Origin: Sugiyamaella lignohabitans
Lineage: Eukaryota > Ascomycota > Dipodascomycetes > Dipodascales > Trichomonascaceae
Assembly (NCBI RefSeq): GCF_001640025.1
Contig: NC_031674.1
Location: 4,216,001 to 4,280,000, forward strand
Direction of reading: 5' to 3'
Length of the DNA: 64,000 nt
The notes beneath the pieces are model-generated. The model was not told the DNA's origin, made no database searches, and saw nothing but the letters and a program-made list of their open reading frames with translations. The position numbers and the translations under genes are program-made. Numbering within the stretch: the stretch's first letter is position 1; the number at the start of each line of letters is the position of its first letter. This document shows positions 29,247 through 40,501 of the stretch, one piece after another.

Positions 29247-31199
29247 TTACCAGTTTGCTATAGAAGTGTAGTTACCATATCCATAGTTATAGCCATTAGA
29301 TCCTTGTTGTAGGGAACCCTGGGTAGTTGCGTTTGTGCCCTGATTAGCAGTGGTGGGAACTTGGTACAACTTTTGTGCAGGACCATTGAGATGAGGTGAG
29401 TCTGTGTTACCTTCGTTAATACCAGAGGGACCAGATGAGGAATCCACTTCGCCTGCTCCCATAGGTGGGCGAGCACCGGAAGGAGTACCGGGAAGTCTTC
29501 TTGGATCTGAAGCTGAAGTAGTAGATGTAGAACCAGTACCAGTGTAATCGTGCCCATAGTTCGAATAGGAGTAGCTCTGGGATTGAATCATAGGTGGTAG
29601 GGAAGGAGAGTTCGCACCAGTGGCGACACTGCTACGACGGCTTGAACTGGTAGCACTGATGCTATTGGAAGAACCCACACTGCTACTTGGCTGGCTAGTT
29701 GCCGAGTATTGATAACTGGGTAACTGCAGTGACGAAGAATACTGATACATATCTGGTTGAGAAATGGAAGATGGAGTGTTGGTAGACAGACGACCCGAAG
29801 CATTATGTCTCGATTGTAGTGGTTGTTGTTGTTGTTGTTGTTGTTGCGAAGGAGATTGCTGAACCTGCACCTTGGATTGCGGTAAAGGTGGTGGTAAGCC
29901 ATTGCTGTTAGCGGATGGAGGAGCTGGTAATTGGGAGGCTGCAAACGGTCTGTAGCCTGAAATATAATTGTTGGTTGGAGATTTTCCATAAGTACTGTTC
30001 AAGCTACCATCCATCATCATCTGGTTAACAGAATGAGGTTGCTGAGATTGCTGATGAGGATGTCCTGGCTGCGGTTGAAGACCCCCCAATTGATAAGCTT
30101 GCTGTCCTCTGTTGTAATAAATAGCTTGTTGTTGGTAGCCTGTGTTTTGATCGAAGCCATTCATATCCATTTCATAAGGCATATCCATAGCACGACCCAT
30201 AGCGTTCATAGCTCTACCTTGTTGAGAACCGTCATGACCATTTGTGCCAGAAAATCCATACAGACCACCGGCACCAGGACCGGAGAGGCCAAATCCAGGC
30301 ATACCGGTGGACATAGCTTGTTGATGAGAAACGCGATCTTGAAGTTCACGCTTACCCATGTTCATGGCTGCAAATTGACTACTAGGGTCGCTCTCTTCAG
30401 AATCCAAAGCAACTCGGAAGTGTCGGGTCTGAAGCAGTTCTTCAGAAATTTGAAGGTCCTTTAATCTGGGGTCTCTTGAAGGAACCATGAAAGCGTTATT
30501 ACGAACATCATCAGGGAGGTAGTATGAAACCAAATGATAGGCTTGGTTTTGATATTGGATTGAAATAGTTTTCTTAACGAGGCCATCTTCCTTGAAGCGA
30601 TAAGTGTCAGTCAGGGAACCAACAATGTGTCTATCATCAGTCTTTCCATCCATGTCTGATCTCAGCTTAACTCCCCCAGCCATTGCTGCATTGCCAGGAC
30701 TGCGATATTTGTTCATCATGTCCAAATCATTGTGCATTGGAGGACGTCCAGTAGCTTGGTAATGAATACCAGTTGTTGGGTCAATAATAGAGTCACCTCT
30801 GCCATTATTTCTGGACTGTTGTTGCATCAGTGCCTCCCTGCCATACGGGTGAGGGGTATCAACTGACGTACTTTGTTTTCGACGGTTTCTCTGTTGACGA
30901 AATGTGCGCTTCTTCTCACCTGGGGAAAATGGTTTTTCTAATTGTCTGTAGATTAAGAAGTTGCCTAAAATACGAGACGGTGACCAAGCAATTCCATCTG
31001 TCCATCTCTTGATACCAGAGTTATGCTCGTTGAAAATGAAAACTGAACCTGACTGGATCAACTCAGCCCTTTCTCTATCGTGAGGACGACGAGGAACCAG
31101 CGGTAGAACTCCGGTGATTGCAGCTTGGAATAAGAGAATAGCATCGTGGGTGTTGGCGACGTAGCCTGAGAAAGTTGGACCAATACTACTAATACTCAT
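29247..31199 (-). CDS. WOR1: WOPR-domain transcription factor, Wor1/Ryp1 type
   Basis: A 650-residue DNA-binding regulator. The first half of the bipartite WOPR domain is at about 7-90: PTFSGYVANTHDAILLFQA, RRPHDRERAELIQSGSVFIFNE and SGIKRWTDGIAWSPSRILGNFLIYRQL. The second half is at about 190-240 (LTDTYRFKEDGLVKKTISIQY, YHLVSYYLPDDV). RRPHxRERxxLIxSGSVF is the wording of Candida Wor1, the white-opaque master switch, and of Histoplasma Ryp1, rather than the shorter Pac2/Gti1 forms. The remaining 400 residues are Gln/Ser/Gly/Tyr-rich and disordered, as in Wor1. About 5 kb without a gene lies upstream, containing several TTAAAGT sites resembling the known Wor1 motif. Confidence 0.9.
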   Translation of the reverse strand: MSISSIGPTFSGYVANTHDAILLFQAAITGVLPLVPRRPHDRERAELIQSGSVFIFNEHNSGIKRWTDGIAWSPSRILGNFLIYRQLEKPFSPGEKKRTFRQQRNRRKQSTSVDTPHPYGREALMQQQSRNNGRGDSIIDPTTGIHYQATGRPPMHNDLDMMNKYRSPGNAAMAGGVKLRSDMDGKTDDRHIVGSLTDTYRFKEDGLVKKTISIQYQNQAYHLVSYYLPDDVRNNAFMVPSRDPRLKDLQISEELLQTRHFRVALDSEESDPSSQFAAMNMGKRELQDRVSHQQAMSTGMPGFGLSGPGAGGLYGFSGTNGHDGSQQGRAMNAMGRAMDMPYEMDMNGFDQNTGYQQQAIYYNRGQQAYQLGGLQPQPGHPHQQSQQPHSVNQMMMDGSLNSTYGKSPTNNYISGYRPFAASQLPAPPSANSNGLPPPLPQSKVQVQQSPSQQQQQQQQPLQSRHNASGRLSTNTPSSISQPDMYQYSSSLQLPSYQYSATSQPSSSVGSSNSISATSSSRRSSVATGANSPSLPPMIQSQSYSYSNYGHDYTGTGSTSTTSASDPRRLPGTPSGARPPMGAGEVDSSSGPSGINEGNTDSPHLNGPAQKLYQVPTTANQGTNATTQGSLQQGSNGYNYGYGNYTSIANW

Positions 31200-31638
31200 T
31201 GTGTATTAATATTAGCACGTCTATTATTATGGTTAATCAGTGAGACTTGGCTTTTGGTTTTGGTTTTCGGTTTAGTCTTCCTCGTAACCTTGTCGTGTAA
31301 AACTGGTATAGTCCACGACTAGTATATTAAAAACTCTACTTCTCCTAGTTGAAAGAGAAATAATAATAACTAGAAAGTAGAGAAGCAGGAAGTAGCAATG
31401 ATAATTAGTAGCTATTCTCCACTAATGAGATTCCAAATCACAAATAGTGAATCCGTTAGGTATGAAAGATGAAGTAAACGCAAGTATAACGGAAGTATGA
31501 AGTATAAAGTGAAATGCCAAAGTATAAACACAATATACTTAATATACTCTCGACTGTTCTAATTTTATTTGGAAAAAGTCTCTCACAACAAATAAACCCG
31601 AAATGCCTCACTGGACAGAGGGACCACCTGATATTAAA

Positions 31639-32192
31639 TTAAAGTGGGTCGAAGCTTAATTCAACAAACAGAAAAGTGTTATTTTTTATTGCACTGTGGG
31701 TCTTGCAATTTTAAAACACAAAAAACGGCTCTTCACTGTACCAAATTAACTTTTGGTTTAGATTAAAGTCAATTATGTTTCCAATTCACTGGCTAGCGTT
31801 GTGGGCGACTTAAAGTTAAGCGTTCCAAGTAAAATTAATTTGTTGGGAATTAAGCAGGGATATGGAATAATTCCTACCAGTCTCTTGTTACAACTCTACT
31901 TTATTCTTAATAGTCACACAGTAAGATTGATAGTAACTTCAATCAATGTCGCGTAAGCAAATAGTAAAAGAGAAAACAAAAATTTTAGGAAAAAAAATCG
32001 AAGTTTAATGGGTATCCGACCACGGAACTACCCTTTTATTTAAATCCTACTAAACCTGTCCCAGTCCACTCTCCGTCCCAGTGGATTTTATTTCAAGTCA
32101 GTACGGTCTTCCTCATCACATCAAAATTGCTTTTTTCCCTATTCCCAATGAGGTGCATTGCAATATTTCTTTTTATTTCTCATTTAAAGTTT
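31639..32192 (+). promoter_or_regulatory. Cluster of TTAAAGT sites, candidate WOPR binding region of WOR1
   Basis: Same-orientation TTAAAGT heptamers start at 31639, 31763, 31810 and 32184; the last is a full TTAAAGTTT, the nine-base motif reported for Candida Wor1. Further copies lie at 35385 and, as the full motif, 36096. Wor1 is known to bind its own long promoter in Candida, so autoregulation is a reasonable inference. Confidence 0.45.
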
Positions 32193-33880
32193 TATGTGTA
32201 GAGACGTAAATTATTTTATGCACAGAACTATCTTGCGCATTGCTCTTCCATCTAGTTACCCATTTTGCGTGCGGAAATCTGCCGAGGAATGTTTTCTTTT
32301 TCTCTGCGGCTGCACAGGGTTTCTCCATGTCAGGCCGGCACCACCCAATCTCGATGCGAGCCGAACAGCAGACCTTGGCATCAAATTCTTACTCAGTCTG
32401 TATTCTCTGTTTATTTCTCTCATTAAACACAGGGATTAATATTAATGTAGTACAAAACTTTCTCATGGGGGACTTAACACTAGGGTTGCCATATAAGGAC
32501 AATAGCTGGACTACGCTGGAGGATGTGTTAAAATGTATATCTTAATACGTGCTGTTATAGGTTGATTAGCAATACCGCTTACCTCGAACCCTAAATTAAG
32601 GCTTGTAATGTCGCCTGCTAATCATAGAGTGCGTGCACTTCCCCTCTTTACCGTAGATTGAGGGTTCTGTCCGCGGCGGCCCACCGTAGTTACGCATCCA
32701 CATATGATAACAACGCGGCGTCGACACGGGGACTAATGTAATAGATAGATGCATTAGCAGACGTAAAGATATGATGTCGGCCCGTGTAAACCAATACGAA
32801 TGCATGAAGCAAACGCCGCCGCCATCGCCTGTCACACTAATGGCCGTCTCTGTCACTAATAGTTTACCCCGCTGTGCCGTCACAACTAATACATCGCCTC
32901 CTGTTTCACTACTAAAAGTGGATACCGCCGCAAAAGTCGGTATTGCGGCTTTCTGCACCAAGCTGTATTAGAAGAACACATAGAACAAATCAATAAATAG
33001 CGAAAAGAAAAAAGCACAGTTATCTTCTAACAATACCAGTATCAGCTTGTCATGCCCAGGATTTCATTCTTATCAGTTCATCAGTTGAATGTTTAATTCA
33101 ACTTGACTCTTAAGAGATCTTCCAACATTAATCTTAATATCCCGACAAGTTTAGCGGCTATTCTTAATTTACTCTAAGACTACATATCCCCTATCAGAAG
33201 TTTCTTGTTTATAGAGATTATTAAGTTCTACTTGTTTTCCATGTCGTGATAGATCGTGTCAATATGCAGGGATGGATGGGGTCAGGTCGCCTCGGCCATG
33301 AATAGCAGTGCCGTACATGGAACCACATGCTTGCATACGTGATGTATAGCATGCGCGTTTCATGTGGTCTCCCTCTCACAAATTACCATTTCTGGTAATA
33401 TTCGAAACATAATCTGCATGGAATTTCTTCTAGAATGCCTAGTAATGCTCAGGAATGCGGGTGGTGAAAAGTGGTCTGATTTTAGCTACCAGCTGATCGG
33501 CGCCGAAAACCGACCGGAATGTATGGTTGCGTCGACGCAATCGGATATGCTCTTAACCGAACGGAAGGGGGGGCTCCTCTTTCAGCCAAGCCTGTCTGAG
33601 CCTAATGACGTTGCTGTTACTCCTGGCACGTTATCGGGTTCCCGTGAGCCTTGTAAGGGACTGTTGCTAACACACGGGTTGCTGCTAGTGATTTGCTTTT
33701 GGTGACGTGATTGCTTTTTTGTTCGCCTGTTCTTTTTCCTGGACATCGCAGAGATCCTCCGCTTATCTATTTTAATGTGCTGCCAAAAATACATACAAAT
33801 TATCAGCCCATAAACTCGAACTTGGATATTATTATGGGCATATCTAATAGATATATATATATATCATTAAACAATTAAAC

Positions 33881-33916
33881 CGCTAAGCTTGTCAATAAAA
33901 AAAACAAGCTTAAAGC
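33881..33916. repeat. Inverted repeat around an A-rich loop
   Basis: TAAGCTTGT (33884-33892) pairs with ACAAGCTTA (33904-33912) across an A-rich loop; CGC and GCG extend the stem after a small bulge. Possible terminator-like or structured element. Confidence 0.5.
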
Positions 33917-34252
33917 GACTAAGCAAATTTTTTTCCAAACCATAGGGACGCACCATGACAGCAAAAAATACCTCTCATGATCAAATCCAGCTTTCCGTCT
34001 AAAGTTCGGATAAGATTCATCCAGTCCTGGTGTCAGACGGTAAGTTGGAGGTCGGTTTCAGAAGTAACAAGGTGTTGGGACGGTCCCTGTTCCTGATTCA
34101 GGTTCTGATAGCTTGTTGCAAGCAGAAGTAGCACGCCTGATCGGGAAAAGCATACGGCATCACGGAAAAGCCGAAGCGCCGACCCCCCCGATGACCGTAC
34201 AACTTACCTAGTCGCCCCCAGTTTCAAGTTCGGTATCCCCTACATATCTAGC

Positions 34253-34289
34253 CTCAGATGGTTTGCCATCAATTGGCAAACCATCTGAG
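34253..34289. repeat. Perfect 16-bp inverted repeat, 5-nt loop
   Basis: Arms 34253-34268 and 34274-34289 are exact reverse complements around TCAAT. No gene overlaps it. Confidence 0.9.
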
Positions 34290-36163
34290 CCTCTACTAAC
34301 CAGCGCTTGCATATATGGTGCAGATAGGTGACCGCCTACTTAAGATATAAGGGGTAGCTGAATGATGGGCCGCAAGGTCTTGGCGCAATTGGCGCAACCA
34401 TGTAAACACAAACAGTAACAAAAATAAAATTATATGGCGGTGATGCCTTAAACACAGGCCGGGCCTGGCTGAATCTTCTCCCATGAGCTGGTCACCCAGG
34501 AAGCATGCTCTCATGGAAAATATGACAAGACCAAAGACGCGTGCTGAACTGGTCCAGTGCAGGGAACAAGTGATGTGCGGAGTATGTTTCACTAAGGATT
34601 TTCTTACTACATGCATCTGTATCAGCTATAATTTATTAAATTGACTAAAGATGTTAGTGTCGTGTTAAATTAGTCTGTTGTATCCCATGTTCCCATTTTC
34701 AATCTGAGAGCTAGTTGACAACATGGACTACTCGGTTGTATTGTGAACGACAGATTTCTCGGTTTAGACTTTTGCCGATACTATAGTTCAGCCTTCAAGA
34801 CGCCTTTGATACAAGGCTCTTATGTTGTAGGATTTTGCGTCGATCTGGAAGGCATCCCGAATAAGGGGATGAGTGGTGGCTCTCATTGCTTTTTGTGCAG
34901 CTGAGATCATCTCAAATTACTTTTATGATAGACCACAGCGATCACCAATGACATTATAGCCCCGCAAACTTTGGGTTCTATGCATATTTATGTGCATCTA
35001 TGCGAGATCTTAAATGTCATATAAGATCGACGGCAGAATCCGCGAAATACTGGGCAGCTGTTGGTTACCCCCACTCCTTCTGTCCGTTTCAGGATGTTGA
35101 GTGCCGAACTGTCAGCATTATATTGGCGCTGGATTGACAGGATATGCTACAGTTCCGTGACCGCCGTAGACACAATTGAAATATATTCCGGCCATGTCGT
35201 GCCAGCGTGGCCGATGCCAAGGCTTGTAGGTCCTCCCTTATTTCTCAGACATTTTACTTCATCAGTACTGCTGTAATATCTGTAGAAACGGAAAGAGAGG
35301 AATCTTTGTTAAACATTTCCAAACACCAGTTCCTCTAACTCCGTTTCAGACTCCTCCCCAATGCACTCACCCTAATGTGTGGTATTAAAGTACAATCATC
35401 CCTGGGTTTTGAGTATAAATACATGTCCCGCTTTAATTCGGGTTACCTACTATGGTAAGCTACCGCCGAACGCCGATCCGCTGATAGTAAATAGAGTTTT
35501 ACTACAAAATCCGAGAGCGCAGAGTGAGATAAGGCCACATGAGATGCAAAAATAAAAGTGATCGCAATTTTGGCGAAATAACAAGAAATGGAAGTCAGCT
35601 CTCAAAAAAATCACCTGTTCGGTCCCAACTTCTGAGCCCGGAACAGGCTTAATGAACTTGCTCTTTTTATAATTAATGCTTTTTATAACACTTAGCCACG
35701 CCCCAAGTCTGGTAATTTATTATCCCGCTGATGGTCTCAACTGTTGTTTGATTCATCTACATCCACGTCGCTTCGATGCTGGCGCACCTCTTTTCACCCA
35801 TTTCAACACACCGTCTTTACTCTAATACTTTATTTCGGTTGATCATATATATCAATTAACGTTACAGTATAACCTTCCTCCAACGTTGAACCAGACGGTA
35901 AACGTTAATAGAGTCGTTATGTATCAATCTACAATTCCTAGAACATATACCTTGATCCAAGTGGATGGTAATTCATAGGAAGCTTTAAGCTTATTCAAAC
36001 CCAAATATTAAGTATAAGGGGTTGCTCATGGACAAGCAATAGCTATACTTGGTTCCCCCACATCCTCTTGGAACTGAGTTGATAGAACAAAAATCTTAAA
36101 GTTTATTAACATTTGACATATAACAGGAACAAAAGATGATGCAATGGTAAACCAGAGTTGTCA

Positions 36164-38206
36164 TTAATCTAGCTTTCCAGTGGTTGGTTGGTGGCGGTTA
36201 TGATGAAGGGGTAAATATAATTCACCCGTATGACCTTGTCTCTTTTTTGCTACATAGATGAACAGAGCCACAACCAATGCACTTGATGCAAACCAATGCT
36301 GAGAGATCTTCAGACGAACAAACCATATAAAGCTGCTAACACCGGTGATAACGACCTTGGGGCGAATCTTCTGTGGAGATTCAAGAATTGCTTCCAATGT
36401 TTCGATAATAATTGATCGAGATGCTTCAATAGGTTGACCCGAAAGGTTGGTGTCCCAATATCTAGAGCCTGTCTTATCATTAATGATAACAGTTGGTTTG
36501 CCAATTCTATCTGTGGAGATGCCGTACTTTGTCCTGAGATATCGGTTCCAGAATACTGAGTCTATCCAAGCGAATCCGACCACTGGTTTAGGAGTAACTT
36601 TGACTTTAATACCCTTAGCATGATCTTCAGCCTTCTTGTCATCTCTATCAGCGGCCTCGTCTATCTTGAGCTGTTTCTTTGCTCTCAAATCCATCAACTC
36701 TTCCAAAGTTTCCTTTTTGACATCATCGAGATATTTTTGGGCAGATACTCTGAGTTCGTTAATAGCACGGTCTCTCACCTTGGTATCCCTAGGATCGATC
36801 ATAGCTAGAACAACATATTCAGCATGATCGAAAATGTCTTGAGCATTCATAGGGGTTAACTGAGGTACAAAAGATAACCAAATCTCCTTGATCCAGTTGG
36901 AAATATGCTGGTGATCACGAATGTCCTTGGGAGACGGGGCTACAAGCTCAATCCATTTAGCCGTTTCTGTATCAGAAACAGCGTATAGACTGGGAAAATG
37001 CTTGACACCAAGTTTGGTAGCCAGCTCAGTGGAGTTGGATTTATAAATACGACTGTAGTCGAGTGTGTTGAGGGCTACACGGCGCATTGCTTCAAAGTCC
37101 TCACTTACTGTAGTTTTATCATAGAAGTAAACAAAAGTAGCTTTATCTTTAGTTTCGTCCACAATGCTTCCAAGCTCTTGGAACGTGTTCACCGTAGCGA
37201 GATCTTTGGCCTCAGCTGCACCCTTGGCGAAATCTAGCAAATCAGAAAATCCCCTCAAAGAGTTATATGGAGTCTTAGTGGTTCCTGAAAAATGGAACAG
37301 TCCTGGTAAAGCATCTATACCAACGTCTTTGCACAGTTGTCTTTGGGTATCACAGTTAACCTCACCTACATTAATTTTGCCGCGAAGGGCGTGTGCCATT
37401 TCCATCCATGCAGGCTTCATATCATTACAGTGAGGGCATCGTGGAGAATAGAACTTAATAAACCAAGAATCGGTTGTGGCAGTCACTTTTCGGATGAATG
37501 AAGTGTGATCAAGCGGAACAGATATTCCTTCGGGATTTGGTGCCCCTTCTGGGAAGGTGGGTCCAGCGGGAGATCCTGTTTCTTTGACGCTACCTGGAAA
37601 AACGCTGTTAACAACAGCTGTACCCCCCGTATATTGAGGGAAAGCGCGAGATACCGACGATGTCGCCTTAACATTCCTGGCATCAGCGCCAGTAGCCGTG
37701 GCCTGAGTAGTCTTGCTGTAGGATAAACTGCTAGACTCTGGTGTATCCAAGAAGTTGTCTCGGGCAAATTTGACCAATGCCTCTGGGGTTCTGTCCCCAT
37801 CCAAATACTGCTTGATGTTCTTTCCATTTCGAAATAATCTCAGATTAGGATAGCCACCAATATCTTGATCATTGCATAAATCACCCTGCTCTACACAGTC
37901 CACTTTTGCCATATGAAAGTCATAAAGCTCTTCGACATCTTCTTCTTCATTAAGGAGATCCCATGCTTTCGTCCAATCGGGGGCAAGGGCGATACAATGG
38001 GGACAGTATGGGGAAAAGAAGTCTACCCACCATGTACCGTTCTCAATAGTGCTCGTGAAATTTTGCTTACTCAGATACACGGGACTGTTTGGACCATCAA
38101 CAGGCTTCTTGTTCTTTTCAGCTGGGGCTGCTGTGGTCAAAGATATCAACACACAAAATGTAACCACATATGCCATAAGTGGCTTCATCTTGAGTAATGC
38201 AATCAT
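36164..38206 (-). CDS. EPS1: ER membrane protein disulfide isomerase-like (EPS1-like)
   Basis: A 680-residue thioredoxin-fold protein of the ER. A signal peptide (about 1-27) is followed by a first thioredoxin domain with CPHC (WVDFFSPYCPHCIALAPDW, near residue 70) and a second with CPHC (FIKFYSPRCPHCNDMKPAW, near 255); DCVEQGDLCND and GGYPNLRLF strengthen the fold. A lysine- and glutamate-rich segment lies near 520-560, and a membrane segment at about 640-658 precedes a basic cytosolic tail. Two redox domains plus a C-terminal anchor match Eps1, which takes part in ER quality control of membrane proteins. Sequence is diverged, so another TMX-type PDI is possible. No HDEL-like tail is present. 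Confidence 0.82.
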   Translation of the reverse strand: MIALLKMKPLMAYVVTFCVLISLTTAAPAEKNKKPVDGPNSPVYLSKQNFTSTIENGTWWVDFFSPYCPHCIALAPDWTKAWDLLNEEEDVEELYDFHMAKVDCVEQGDLCNDQDIGGYPNLRLFRNGKNIKQYLDGDRTPEALVKFARDNFLDTPESSSLSYSKTTQATATGADARNVKATSSVSRAFPQYTGGTAVVNSVFPGSVKETGSPAGPTFPEGAPNPEGISVPLDHTSFIRKVTATTDSWFIKFYSPRCPHCNDMKPAWMEMAHALRGKINVGEVNCDTQRQLCKDVGIDALPGLFHFSGTTKTPYNSLRGFSDLLDFAKGAAEAKDLATVNTFQELGSIVDETKDKATFVYFYDKTTVSEDFEAMRRVALNTLDYSRIYKSNSTELATKLGVKHFPSLYAVSDTETAKWIELVAPSPKDIRDHQHISNWIKEIWLSFVPQLTPMNAQDIFDHAEYVVLAMIDPRDTKVRDRAINELRVSAQKYLDDVKKETLEELMDLRAKKQLKIDEAADRDDKKAEDHAKGIKVKVTPKPVVGFAWIDSVFWNRYLRTKYGISTDRIGKPTVIINDKTGSRYWDTNLSGQPIEASRSIIIETLEAILESPQKIRPKVVITGVSSFIWFVRLKISQHWFASSALVVALFIYVAKKRQGHTGELYLPLHHNRHQPTTGKLD

Positions 38207-39370
38207 TCTCAGAACACCCTCCAGATAATTTCTTATATTCTTCTCACAGGTGGATTCCTAGTCAGTACTATCTGTATTTGAGTTGACACCCAAAATCTTT
38301 GATGCCGTTCTTAAAAATATCCACTCTCCTGTATGAACTTTAACTAAGCGGCTTCTGCAAAGTACGAACAGTCTATGAAGCCTTCCGCAAAATTAGCTCT
38401 CTTCCAAACGGGCTGTGATAAAGTGGTACTCGTTATCGTCAAATACGTATCAAGCCTAAGACTTGAATTTTTTCAGAGGCTGACACGATCCGATTATGTG
38501 ACAACTCTAGTCTTCTAACAATGTCGCTGGTTTTTCTCTTGGCTGTTATTTGCGTACAAATTCATCAACCTGAAGCAGTGCTTGTATTCTTAACCCCCAA
38601 CACTGGCTACTCCAAAATTAAGTGATTTCTATTGAAAACCTAGATAACTCTCTGCCTGACAGCACAACATACGCTACAAAGTCAATCTAACATGGCGCGT
38701 CGGTTGGACGCATGACTGACTAACTTAGATTTCTTACCCTCTGCCCTAGATTTTTTGATTAGGCCAAAGCCGCGGACGAAACATATCGATGGACGAGGAG
38801 GATTTTCGGAGTTGACGGGCTTGGACTCGCTAGAAAGATAAACAACGTAATATAAATCAGGGCGCTACGTTTTGTCTTATCCCTTGCTCTCTGTTTGTTT
38901 TCTTAATATCTCGATTTATTGTTCAAGTGTTTCGTTTATCAACACTGGAAGAGTTTCATGTATGTACTTTACATTTCCTTCATATAACGGTTTCATAGTT
39001 TGATCGGATTATTTCACAAACAGCCCGTCATCAAACAGATCATAGACCAAAAAATTGCAAAATAGCCACGTTCGATTCTGTATCTTTTTTCTTAACCATG
39101 CCCGTCAAGCAGATCGTCAGAGGTCCCTAAGACCCTTGATAGCAGATCAGCCACCAGGATCGAACGGAGAGCGTCGATCCTTGTTGTAATTAGCTGCACC
39201 CCCTCCTCATGAACACGCAACGCACATCCGCGCACGTATATACATATATATACATAATAATAAGCCTGGCACCCGTCCATCGATTTTGATATCACTACCG
39301 TCACACAAGGAAAGTAACAACAAGGGTCTCGAAATACTTATCGCGATTTATATCAGAGACGTGCTTCAAA
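38207..39370. other. 1.2-kb divergent promoter region, EPS1-like and YRA1
   Basis: No gene recognised. A TATAAATC near 38850 is far from YRA1. TA-rich sequence at 39236-39258 lies about 115 nt before the YRA1 ATG and may serve as a TATA region. Confidence 0.5.
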
Positions 39371-40236
39371 ATGGACAAATCACTGGATGAAATAATCAGA
39401 GAAAATAAGGTACGTTTTCAAGGGTTTTGCAGAGAACTATCAGCCAGTAGTTTGATCCTGCGAACCTGGTTTACCCGATCATAAAAAAGATAAGAATAAG
39501 ACTAACGAAATCGAAGCCGAAAAACGGGCCGAGCTCAAAAAGGCGAGAACGATACCATGGCCAAAGGGACTCCAAGCGAAACTACGGAGAGCGTGATGTG
39601 AGAAATGGAAACTATACACGAGCCAACAATCGGGGTCCACAGTATGAAAGAAAAAACTGGGTTCTTCCAGAACAAGAGCGCTGGAATATAATCAAGGTTA
39701 ATAATCTTTATTATGGCATAGATGCTGATGATTTACGGGGCCTCTTTAATCAAGTAGGCAAAGTGAGGTTTGTGCGTATTCAATACGACAAATCTGGTAG
39801 ATCAGAGGGTGTCGCTTGGGTGGGTTTCTTTAGACCCACCGACGCACAGGAAGCAGTCGAACGATTCGACTCTAAAACCGCTGCCGGTCAAAAGATATAT
39901 CTGCGCTTGCATGAAACCGTCGAGTCTAGAGAAAGTCGAGAAGTTGTTAGTGCTTTAGCCGGTCGCTTCAATCCAGTTGACGACAAGACTCTAATACAAG
40001 AAGCGGTAAGGTCAGACGGCAAAGCGGATAATAAGAGTAAGAACTCAAAAGCCAGAAATCGGAAAAATCGAAACAATCAACATCGCGCCAAAAAGGTGAT
40101 TCCTACTGCGGAAGAGCTGGATGCACAATTAACGGAGTATATGTCCAGCGGAGTCAAGGCTGAAGGTGAATCAAAAACAGAAAACGACGAGTCTCAAGAG
40201 AAAACGACGAAGGAAGACGACGTTGACATGCAATAA
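39371..40236 (+). CDS. YRA1: mRNA export adaptor of the REF/ALY family, two exons
   Basis: Links the helicase Sub2/UAP56 and exporter Mex67 on nuclear mRNA. The 252-residue protein starts with MDKSLDEIIRENK, the conserved UAP56-binding motif, coded alone by exon 1 (39371-39409). Exon 2 (39517-40236) gives an Arg/Gly/Asn-rich stretch, an RRM at about 69-143 (IIKVNNLYYGID, VRFVRIQYDKSGRSEGVAWVGF), basic linkers, and near the end TAEELDAQLTEYMSSG, the second helicase-binding box (compare LEDLDKEMADYF in Yra1). An acidic tail extends past it. The 107-nt intron has GTACGT and ACTAAC. The long exon lacks a usable ATG, so the join is needed. Confidence 0.9.
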
Positions 40237-40501
40237 ATAAAAATTAAGTATCTATAATTATACGCCTTACTAGGTGTTCTGCTTAAGCATTTGATCTTAC
40301 CTCCCAGAAAATAGACTGTACTAATGAATGAGATCAACGGCGATAGAAGTATAGGGGAATGTGTATTGGGGCGAGGCAAGGCCGACGTACGGCCTGTAGT
40401 CAGCTGACTTTCGACGTGCATTAGTTAGGTTCCAGAAGGTTTATATAGGCTTATACAGGTTAGTTTTGATGAATAATATAGAGTAGCGCAACAAGAAGGA
40501 C

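Larger units (their letters stand above)
31200..36163. other. 5-kb gene-poor region upstream of WOR1
   Basis: From the WOR1 start to the EPS1-like stop no convincing protein gene is seen on either strand. Small ORFs (for example 32194-32545, 33364-33705, 34296-34616, 35061-35276) look like chance. Positive contents are the TTAAAGT cluster, two hairpins (33881-33916, 34253-34289), and a TA microsatellite near 33850-33865. A long non-coding transcript or a large regulatory region is possible. Confidence 0.6.

Noticed and set aside
32596..32961. 121-codon minus-strand ORF
   Set aside because: TTG start and no recognisable domain.
33364..33705. 113-codon ORF in the WOR1 upstream region
   Set aside because: GTG start, no ATG near the front and no recognisable domain.
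34296..34616. 106-codon minus-strand ORF with ATG and a hydrophobic stretch
   Set aside because: No family resemblance; its end adjoins the 34253-34289 hairpin. Chance ORF is likelier.
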